Assembly: GCA_017480485.1 (NCBI GenBank)
Contig: JAFVAN010000035.1
Span: 1-64,000, forward strand
Length of the DNA stretch: 64,000 bases
Source: Ruminococcus sp.
GTDB lineage: Bacteria; Bacillota_A; Clostridia; Oscillospirales; Ruminococcaceae
Reading direction: 5' to 3'
A program made the translations under genes and the position numbers. Of the stretch, positions 58,117-64,000 are shown in pieces (the first letter of the stretch is position 1; each line of letters starts with the position of its first letter). The notes under the pieces were generated by a model. It saw nothing but the letters and a program-made list of their open reading frames with translations. It searched no databases and had not been told where the DNA came from.

Positions 58117-58617
58117 ATGAAAAAAGCATTGCTTGTAATTGATATGCAGGAAGCAACTGTGGGTGCTGCTCACGCTGACTTCTTCAAATATGACGACGAT
58201 CTGCTTAACAGAGTGAACTCTGTTATAAGTAGTACAGATGCAACAATAGTTGTGTATATCAGAAATCTGATGAAAAACAACTTTATCAATAAGTTAGCTC
58301 CCGTCAAAGTATTTGACAATACTCCTGAAGCAGAGCTGGCGAAAGGTTTGTTGCTTGTTTCTTCTAATACCTTTTCAAAATTTACTGGTGATTCGTTTTC
58401 TAATCCGGATTTCTGTGAATTTTTGAAAATTAATAGTATTGACACGGTGGAACTGGTTGGTGTTGACGGCGGAGGATGTGTTTCCCTTACCGCACTCGGA
58501 GCCTGTGAAAACGGATATAAGGTCATTCTTAACACTTCTGCAATAGGCACTATGTTTGATTCCAAAAAAGAAAAATACTTTGACAAGCTGAAAAAATTAG
58601 GAGCGATATTTATATAG
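58117..58617 (+). CDS. isochorismatase-family cysteine hydrolase
   Basis: A protein of 166 residues. The catalytic triad is recognisable: Asp9 in LLVIDMQ, Lys in NTFSKFTGD and Cys in VGVDGGGCVSLTAL, with the cis-peptide loop before it. Family members hydrolyse amides such as nicotinamide, or isochorismate and N-carbamoyl compounds. The gene is short and AT-rich (many AT-ended codons), in contrast with its GC-rich neighbours, which suggests recent acquisition. The SD is weak (TAGAGGTG). It stands alone. The substrate cannot be told. Confidence 0.88.
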   Translation: MKKALLVIDMQEATVGAAHADFFKYDDDLLNRVNSVISSTDATIVVYIRNLMKNNFINKLAPVKVFDNTPEAELAKGLLLVSSNTFSKFTGDSFSNPDFCEFLKINSIDTVELVGVDGGGCVSLTALGACENGYKVILNTSAIGTMFDSKKEKYFDKLKKLGAIFI

Positions 58618-58792
58618 TGCTAAATTCTGATTTGCCGCACTAAACAGTTGTTAGCCCCGAGCCAGTCAAAGCTGTAATTACGCACAAAGCCGAGGGCGAG
58701 GGCATTGCGTGGTGCACGCTGTGCACAAATTCTGATTTATATTAGGGACACTGTAAAAAGGGAGATAAATAAAAATTATTCGGAGGACGGCT

Positions 58793-59287
58793 ATGAAAAC
58801 TATATTTCTCTGCGGCTTTATGGGCTGCGGCAAGACCACAGTTGGCAAGCTGCTGGCAAATCGCAGCGGGCGGCTTTTTGTGGATATGGACAACTACATC
58901 GAGGACTACGAGCACAAGACCATTGCCGAGATATTTGCGGACAAGGGCGAGGCCCATTTCAGAAAGGTCGAGGCCGAAGCCGTTCGGCGGCTGGCAGAGA
59001 GCGGCTACATCGTAGCCTGCGGCGGCGGCGCGATGGTTGACCCGAAAAACGCCGAGGCCGCCAAGCAGGGCGGTGCGGTTGTTTTTATCGACACCCCCTT
59101 CGAGCTTTGCTGCGGGCGGATAAAAGGCGACAAGCGGCGGCCTCTTGCGGCCTCCTCCACCGAGGAGGAGCTGCGGGCTCGTTTTGACTCCCGCACCCCC
59201 GCATACATCTCCGCCGCCGATCACACCGTTGACGGCAGCGGCTCGCCTTTGGAGATAGCGGATAGGATACAGGCGCTGAAGCTTTGA
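58793..59287 (+). CDS. aroK: shikimate kinase
   Basis: A protein of 164 residues that phosphorylates shikimate with ATP. Walker A GFMGCGKTT is at 8-16, VDMDNYIE holds the shikimate-binding Asp, FRKVEAEAVRRL and ACGGGAMV the Arg and the GGG loop, and KGDKRRPLA the lid Arg. Length is normal. SD GGAGG (TCGGAGGACGGCT). It stands alone; no other aromatic pathway gene is in the window. Confidence 0.95.
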   Translation: MKTIFLCGFMGCGKTTVGKLLANRSGRLFVDMDNYIEDYEHKTIAEIFADKGEAHFRKVEAEAVRRLAESGYIVACGGGAMVDPKNAEAAKQGGAVVFIDTPFELCCGRIKGDKRRPLAASSTEEELRARFDSRTPAYISAADHTVDGSGSPLEIADRIQALKL

Positions 59288-59424
59288 TTTTTTTGCTCGT
59301 TCTGATCGTTTCGACTTGTTCGATAGATTTTCCGTCGGGCCGCAGGCGGGGTTCCACAAGGCTTTTCTTGCCTCTTGCTTCTGATCTTTAGCTTCTAGAG
59401 GCGCACGCCCGTTGGGGAGGGGGT

Positions 59425-59510
59425 TTCGCCGACTGCGGTCGGCGACCAGGGACGCTGTCCCTGGACTCTGCCAAGGGGCTAAGGCCGCCCCTTGGATTCC
59501 GGCCAATATG
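59425..59510. repeat. three consecutive hairpins, interspersed-repeat-like
   Basis: GCCGACTGCGGTCGGC, then CCAGGGACGCTGTCCCTGG, then CCAAGGGGC / GCCCCTTGG follow directly on one another. Such a row is typical of a mobile palindromic element or structured RNA. No coding potential. Confidence 0.6.
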
Positions 59511-59567
59511 CGGACGGTGTGCTGGTTTTTCACTTTGTCTGATCGACAGCCCCTCTTCGGCCCACCG

Positions 59568-59636
59568 TACCGTGAGGGAGCCACCGCGCACCACACCGTT
59601 GTGAGGCGGCTCCGCCGCCGCTCACGCGACCTAAAA
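59568..59636. repeat. interspersed repeat type B, short copy
   Basis: CCCACCGTACCGTGAGGGAG, then CACACCGTTGTGAGGCGG and CCGCTCACGCGACC, ending shortly before the SD of the desulfurase gene. Confidence 0.75.
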
Positions 59637-59655
59637 AAGAGGAGGAATAATACTT

Positions 59656-60804
59656 ATGGCTGTTTATGCCGATAATGCTGCCACCACTGCGGTCTCGAAA
59701 AGGGCTCTTGAGGCGGCTATGCCCTTTCTCACCGAGGCCTGCGGCAACCCCTCCAGCCCTCACGCTTGGGGGCGGCAGGCGGCTGCCGCCGTCCTTGCCG
59801 CAAGGCAGACCCTCGCCGAAAGACTGGGGGCCAAACGGGCGGGAGAGGTCTATTTCACCTCCTGCGGCTCCGAGGCCGACACCTGGGCTGTGGCTGCGGG
59901 GACGCTTTACGGGGCGCAGTCGGGCAGGCGGCACATACTTACCACCGCCGTCGAGCATCACGCCGTTCTCGGGGCCTGCGAAAACGCCCGGGAGCAAGGC
60001 TTCGAGGTCACATATCTCCGCCCCGACAGCAGTGGCGTCATCACCGCCGAGGCCGTGATCTCTGCCCTTAGGGACGACACCTGCCTGCTGAGCATAATGG
60101 CCGCCAACAACGAGACGGGGGTCATAATGCCCTACGATAAGCTGGGGGCCGCCTGCCGGGAAAAGGGAGTGCTGCTCCATGTTGATGCTGTCCAAGGATT
60201 TGGACACTTGCCCGTTGATGTCAGCACCATGGGCATCGACCTTCTTTCGGTGTCGGGACACAAGCTCTGCGCGCCCAAGGGCGTGGGGGCTCTTTATTGC
60301 CGCAGCGGGGTCTCCCTTCCCAAGCTGATCTTTGGAGGCCAGCAGGAGCGGGGCCGCCGCGCAGGCACCGAGAACGTTCCCGCCATCGCCGCTCTGGGTG
60401 CCGCCGTGGAGGAGCTCTTCGAGGACAACGAGGCAAAGAACGCCCGCCTCTGCCGTCTGCGGGACAGGCTGCGGGAGGGGCTGCTGGAGCTCGAAGGCGC
60501 CGCCCTCAACGGCTTCCCCGAGGGCGGCCTCCCGGGCATCGTGAACGTGAGCTTTGAGGGCATCGAGGGCGAGAGCCTGCTGCTGCTGCTGGATATGCAG
60601 GGCATCGCTGCGTCCTCGGGGTCGGCCTGCGCCAGCGGCTCCGCCGAGCCTTCTCATGTTCTCAGGGCCATGGGCCGCACAAAGGAGCAGGCCGCTGCCT
60701 CGGTGCGCTTCTCCCTGGGCTTCCAAAACACGGAGGCGGATGTGGAGGAGATCATCGCCGCCTGCCGCAGCTGTGTTGAGCGCCTGCGCCGCCTCAGAGG
60801 TTGA
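59656..60804 (+). CDS. cysteine desulfurase family protein (NifS/IscS type)
   Basis: A PLP enzyme of 382 residues. YADNAATTAVSKRALEAAM is the family start, AVEHHAVLGAC and ANNETGVIMP carry cofactor residues, the PLP Lys is in SVSGHKLCAPKG, and the active-site Cys lies in SSGSACASGS. It releases sulfur from cysteine as an enzyme-bound persulfide for Fe-S clusters or tRNA thiolation. No IscU or ThiI gene follows in the window. SD GAGGAGG. GC-rich like the bulk of the genome. Confidence 0.93.
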   Translation: MAVYADNAATTAVSKRALEAAMPFLTEACGNPSSPHAWGRQAAAAVLAARQTLAERLGAKRAGEVYFTSCGSEADTWAVAAGTLYGAQSGRRHILTTAVEHHAVLGACENAREQGFEVTYLRPDSSGVITAEAVISALRDDTCLLSIMAANNETGVIMPYDKLGAACREKGVLLHVDAVQGFGHLPVDVSTMGIDLLSVSGHKLCAPKGVGALYCRSGVSLPKLIFGGQQERGRRAGTENVPAIAALGAAVEELFEDNEAKNARLCRLRDRLREGLLELEGAALNGFPEGGLPGIVNVSFEGIEGESLLLLLDMQGIAASSGSACASGSAEPSHVLRAMGRTKEQAAASVRFSLGFQNTEADVEEIIAACRSCVERLRRLRG

Positions 60805-60825
60805 GTCCCCACTGCAAATAATGAA

Positions 60826-60866
60826 GCCCTCGGGCAGCTTGTTGAAGGCTGCTTCGGGGGCGTTTT
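60826..60866 (+). terminator. terminator after the cysteine desulfurase gene
   Basis: GCCCTCGGGCAGC pairs with GCTGCTTCGGGGGC, then TTTT. An AACTAAAC / GTTTAGTT hairpin follows near 60903-60927. Confidence 0.65.
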
Positions 60867-61008
60867 GATGTTAATAAAATCTTTATAAAACATTCACAAA
60901 ATAACTAAACCGTTTCTTGTTTAGTTTTCTCTAACAAATGTAAGCGAAAGGCACGCGCCTTAAAAACAGCTGAACAATGTAATTTGTAATAACAAGGAGG
61001 AACTAAAC

Positions 61009-61899
61009 ATGAAAAAGCACATCACATTTATCGCAGCCTGCGCACTGGCGCTGACACTCTGCTCCTGCGGAGCATCCGACGCATCATCCGATGCCGAGAA
61101 AAAGATCACAAAGGCCTCGGCAAGCGCTGCCGTTGCCGAAGCCAGCGACGACGAGAGGGAGGAGCCCGCAGGCACCACAACCAAGGAGACCGAGCCCGAG
61201 GTCGTTGAGGAGAGCATCCCCGAGGAGGAGGGAGACACTCAGAGCGCCACCGACGAGAGCGCCCCCGAGGAAAAGCAGACCACCCCCGCCGAGACCAAGG
61301 CCCCCGAGACCAAGCCCACAGAGAAGAAGACCACTCCCGCAGAGACTAAGCCTGCGGCTACCCAGCCCAAGCAGACCACTCCCGCTCAGACCCAGCCCGC
61401 GCAGACCCAGCCAGCAGCCACTAAACCCGCAGCCACTCAGCCGAAGCAGACCACCCCTGCGGCTACACAGCCGGCTCAGACAAAGCCTGCCGAGACAAAG
61501 CCCGCTGCAACCCAGCCCGCCGCACCTCAGGCGCCCGCAGCAGCCAAGGAGTTTTACGATCCTTCGGGTCCTGCGCCTCTGCTCAACAACATCAAGGTGC
61601 AGCCTGTCCGCATCTACGAGCAGAACGGATATCTGATCCTCGAGGCCTATGTTATCAACGGCTATGACCATCCTGTCTGGAACATCAATAATATGCAGAT
61701 ATCTCTGGCAGACGGCAAGGGCGTGACCTTCGCGTCCGCAAATTTCGGAACGATGTTTAACAACGACGGCTCTACTGTCGCTATCAACACATACAGCTAT
61801 ATCCAGTGGACCTTCAGGTTTGACAAGAGCTGCTATGATCTCAGCAGCGCCGACCTGTCCCAGGTGAACACCTACACCAGCTGCAGAAACAGCTTTTGA
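61009..61899 (+). CDS. lipoprotein with Pro/Ala/Thr repeats and SLAP-like C-terminal domain
   Basis: A protein of 296 residues. Lipobox LCSC (about Cys20), an acidic segment to residue 85, then about 80 residues of PAxT/KPA/QT repeats with TTPAETKPAATQPKQTTPAQ as the pattern, and a beta domain from about 185 (YLILEAYVINGYDHPVWNIN, FASANFGTMF, WTFRFDKSCYD). The W-x-F-x-F ending and the RNG/VING start recall SLAP-type surface domains; the match is by impression. The repeats would span the wall. Strong SD (AAGGAGG). Confidence 0.7.
   Translation: MKKHITFIAACALALTLCSCGASDASSDAEKKITKASASAAVAEASDDEREEPAGTTTKETEPEVVEESIPEEEGDTQSATDESAPEEKQTTPAETKAPETKPTEKKTTPAETKPAATQPKQTTPAQTQPAQTQPAATKPAATQPKQTTPAATQPAQTKPAETKPAATQPAAPQAPAAAKEFYDPSGPAPLLNNIKVQPVRIYEQNGYLILEAYVINGYDHPVWNINNMQISLADGKGVTFASANFGTMFNNDGSTVAINTYSYIQWTFRFDKSCYDLSSADLSQVNTYTSCRNSF
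61330..61545. repeat. degenerate coding repeat of Pro-Ala-Thr-Gln units
   Basis: Direct repeats such as CAGCCNAAGCAGACCAC and CAGACNNAGCCNGC with varied third bases encode the wall-spanning linker. The codon variation argues for selection on the protein, not for slippage alone. Confidence 0.65.
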
Positions 61900-61971
61900 G
61901 CGTGTGAGTTCCTGAACAAATAAATTCCAACGCTTAAATACAACTGCCATATATATCGTCCTAAGCCATTG

Positions 61972-62003
61972 GTGCTCCCGCTCACAAAGCGGGGGCGCCT
62001 TTG
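61972..62003 (+). terminator. hairpin terminator
   Basis: GGTGCTCCCGCT pairs with AGCGGGGGCGCC, followed by TTTGTG. The T-run is short. Confidence 0.65.
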
Positions 62004-62057
62004 TGCTATTGGCAAATTCTTCCGAAGAATTTTCTGCGGCGGCGGTGATATTTGCTC

Positions 62058-62086
62058 TTGCATTTTTGGGGATTATAGTATATAAT
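62058..62086 (+). promoter_or_regulatory. promoter of the DUF1846 gene
   Basis: TTGCAT at 62058-62063, 17 bases, TATAAT at 62081-62086. Confidence 0.85.
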
Positions 62087-62133
62087 AGATAAGGGCCTCA
62101 CCCCGAAGAGTTTTCTTTGGAAAGGAAATACAT

Positions 62134-63603
62134 ATGAGCAGCTTAAAACAGGGTTTTGACAACGACAAGTATCTTAAAATGCAGTCCGAGCACATTAGAG
62201 AGCGCATCTCCCATTTCGGCGACAAGCTCTACCTTGAGTTCGGCGGAAAGCTATACGACGACTACCACGCCTCCCGCGTGCTCCCGGGCTTCAAGCCGGA
62301 CAGCAAGCTACAGATGCTGCTGCAGCTGAGGGACGAGGCAGAGATCGTCATTGTCATCAACTCTGCGGATATAGAAAAGAACAAGGTGCGGGGCGACCTG
62401 GGCATCACCTATGATGTGGACGTCATCCGCCTTTACAACGTGTTTACAAAGATCGGGCTCTATGTGAGCTCGGTGGTGCTCACCCAGTACGAGGGCCAGC
62501 GTCAGGCTGACGCCTTTGCCAGGAGGCTCGAGGCTCTTGGAGTCCGGGTCTACCACCACTACAGGATAAACGGCTATCCCTCGAACCTACAGCTCATCAT
62601 GAGCGACGAGGGCTATGGCAAGAACGACTACATCGAGACCACAAGGCGCCTTGTTGTCATCACAGCCCCCGGCCCCGGCAGCGGCAAGATGGCCACCTGC
62701 CTCTCCCAGCTCTATCACGAGAACAAGCGGGGCATCAATGCGGGCTACGCAAAGTTCGAGACCTTCCCCATCTGGAACCTGCCTCTGAGGCATCCCGTGA
62801 ATCTGGCCTACGAGGCCGCCACCTCGGACCTCAACGACGTTAACATGATCGACCCCTACCACCTGGATGCCTATGGCGTTACCACCGTCAACTACAACCG
62901 CGATGTGGAGATATTCCCCGTGCTCAACGCAATGTTCGAGATGATACTGGGCGAGTCTCCCTACAAGTCCCCCACGGACATGGGCGTAAACATGGCGGGC
63001 AACTGCATCGTTGACGACGAGGCAGTCTGCGAGGCCGCCAGAGAGGAGATAATCAGGCGCTATTACATCGGCCTCTGCGGCCGCAAGAAGGGCATGGTCG
63101 CCGACGACGAGATCTACAAGCTTGAGCTGCTGATGAAGCAGGCGGGCGTTACCATGCAGGACAGACGGGCCGTTGCTCCCGCCCTTGCAAAGGAGGAGGA
63201 GACAGGCGCTCCCGCCGCAGCCATGGAGCTGCCCGATGGCACTATCATCACGGGCCGCACCTCCAACCTTCTGGGCGCTGCCTCGGCGCTGCTGCTGAAC
63301 GCCCTGAAATACTTCGGGAACATAGACGACGAGGTCCTGCTGATGTCCCCCGAGGTCATCGAGCCCATTGCCGACCTGAAGATCAACCACCTTGGGAACA
63401 ACAATCCTCGGCTCCACACGGACGAGACGCTGATAGCGCTCTCCATCTGCGCCGCCACCGACGAGAACGCCGCCACCGCCATGAAGCAGATCGCAAAGCT
63501 GCGGGGCTGCGAGGTACATTCCACGGTCATCCTCTCTCCGGTAGACGAGCGCACCTTCAAGCGCCTCGGCGTAAACGTGACCTGCGAACCAAAATTTGAC
63601 TAG
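62134..63603 (+). CDS. DUF1846 (UPF0371) family protein
   Basis: A protein of 489 residues, full family length. GFDNDKYLKMQSEHIRERI and YLEFGGKLYDDYHASRVLPG form the conserved N-terminus. VVITAPGPGSGKMATCLSQL near residue 180 is a P-loop-like, Gly-rich segment, and GVNMAGNCIVDD and NHLGNNNPRLHTDE follow. Structures of the family show a phosphate-binding, kinase-like fold, but the reaction is unknown. It is common in gut Firmicutes. SD AAAGGAAA. The stop TAG abuts the type B repeat. Confidence 0.93.
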   Translation: MSSLKQGFDNDKYLKMQSEHIRERISHFGDKLYLEFGGKLYDDYHASRVLPGFKPDSKLQMLLQLRDEAEIVIVINSADIEKNKVRGDLGITYDVDVIRLYNVFTKIGLYVSSVVLTQYEGQRQADAFARRLEALGVRVYHHYRINGYPSNLQLIMSDEGYGKNDYIETTRRLVVITAPGPGSGKMATCLSQLYHENKRGINAGYAKFETFPIWNLPLRHPVNLAYEAATSDLNDVNMIDPYHLDAYGVTTVNYNRDVEIFPVLNAMFEMILGESPYKSPTDMGVNMAGNCIVDDEAVCEAAREEIIRRYYIGLCGRKKGMVADDEIYKLELLMKQAGVTMQDRRAVAPALAKEEETGAPAAAMELPDGTIITGRTSNLLGAASALLLNALKYFGNIDDEVLLMSPEVIEPIADLKINHLGNNNPRLHTDETLIALSICAATDENAATAMKQIAKLRGCEVHSTVILSPVDERTFKRLGVNVTCEPKFD

Positions 63604-63745
63604 GTGCCAGCGCGCACGGCGCAAGTCGCGTGAGCACTCGCAAGCTCGGGCGGTGCCCCGCCGAGGCAGTTCGCGTGAGCACTCGCAAGCTCGTTCACAA
63701 CTGTGAAATGTGAGGGGGCTACCTCGCGATACGGTGGCCCTCAGA
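63604..63745. repeat. interspersed repeat type B, directly after the DUF1846 stop
   Basis: GTGCCAGCGCGCACGGCGCA, GTCGCGTGAGCACTCGCAAG, a second GTTCGCGTGAGCACTCGCAA, CACAACTGTGAAATGTGAG and CTACCTCGCGATACGGTGG, inverted relative to 22553. Confidence 0.8.
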
Positions 63746-63800
63746 AGGGTCGAGCGAGAGGATATGTCCTATCAGGCATTTCTGACCTCTGAAATTTAAA

Positions 63801-63834
63801 AGAGCACGCCCGTTCAATGCGGCGCGTGCTCATT
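63801..63834 (+). terminator. possible terminator hairpin
   Basis: GAGCACGCC and GGCGCGTGCTC pair with a loop of about 10 bases, followed by ATTACATTT. Confidence 0.5.
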
Positions 63835-63868
63835 ACATTTCAATACCCGATACCAAGGAAGTGATGAA

Positions 63869-64000
63869 ATGCAGCAGAAGATAAACTACCAGCTGCTGCT
63901 GGATAAGGTGATAGCCGAGAACTGCGAAAAGGGCCTGACGCCGACGCTGCTGCTGCACAGCTGCTGCGCCCCCTGCTCCTCCTATACCCTCGAATATCTT
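63869..64000 (+). CDS. queH: epoxyqueuosine reductase QueH, N-terminal part
   Basis: The window ends after 44 codons. MQQKINYQLLLDKVIAENCE is followed by LLLHSCCAPCSSYTLEYL, the hallmark double-Cys motif of QueH (DUF208). QueH reduces epoxyqueuosine to queuosine in the tRNA wobble position, an alternative to QueG. AAGGAAG stands 9 bases before the ATG; an ATG at 63864 in another frame stops at once. Confidence 0.88.
   Translation, partial: MQQKINYQLLLDKVIAENCEKGLTPTLLLHSCCAPCSSYTLEYL

Noticed and set aside
61091..61636. A 181-codon Arg/Pro-rich plus-strand frame
   Set aside because: It is the shifted reading of the PAT-repeat lipoprotein gene.

Overview
The window looks like chromosome from a Ruminococcus-like, anaerobic, cellulolytic member of the Clostridia (Oscillospiraceae). 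The evidence is a trimeric HydABC-type [FeFe] hydrogenase, two secreted GH5 glycanases, rubredoxin, a T-box leader, strong AGGAGG ribosome binding sites, Gram-positive surface genes (LTA synthase-like, LCP, SH3 and C39-like proteins, many lipoproteins) and GC-rich coding sequence with AT-rich promoters. Genus assignment is inference. No rRNA, tRNA or CRISPR array was seen.

Region by region: 1-2820 is a decayed mobile island (truncated integrase joined to a truncated holin, an AbiE-type toxin-antitoxin pair with its own palindromic operator, tandem repeats). 2945-14979 (minus strand) is a large export and lipoprotein locus: an ABC-2 type transporter with three lipoproteins, preceded by a MacB/FtsX-like transporter with two more. 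The five lipoproteins are highly divergent but share layout and a C-terminal signature. 15330-18853 is a thiol-related operon: a leader ORF with tandem Cys codons, a class II glutamine amidotransferase, and two glutamate-cysteine ligase homologues of different families. 18916-20592 encodes an EAL protein with a degenerate GGDEF domain. 20874-24509 holds a DUF11 protein, a T-box leader, threonine ammonia-lyase and RidA. 24840-31981 holds an amino-acid ABC transporter without a binding protein, glycyl-tRNA synthetase, a zinc-ribbon membrane protein and a three-gene ABC exporter. 32142-37064 holds envelope genes (LCP, LTA synthase-like) and a short DtxR-type regulator. 37229-41393 is hydABC.

42026-43805 is the most unusual locus. 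A 38-residue protein is translationally coupled to a sigma-70 factor that continues into a transmembrane helix, a Thr/Pro-rich linker and an apparent extracytoplasmic beta-rich domain. A second, internally deleted relative of the sigma factor, with its promoter intact, sits at 49477-49707. A lipoprotein mannanase, proA, proB, a NUDIX hydrolase, a 2-hydroxyacid dehydrogenase and a small membrane protein follow on the minus strand. 49774-53902 is a cell-surface cluster (C39-like peptidase, SH3 protein, lipoprotein). 54214-63603 holds a GH5 cellulase-like lipoprotein, rubredoxin, MurA, an isochorismatase-fold protein, shikimate kinase, a cysteine desulfurase, a repeat-rich lipoprotein and a DUF1846 protein; the window ends inside queH.

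Intergenic space is dense with dispersed repeats: a family of long perfect hairpins acting as (often bidirectional) terminators, a GC-rich roughly 100-bp element found at least six times that supplies or abuts stop codons, and a roughly 140-bp element found at least twice.
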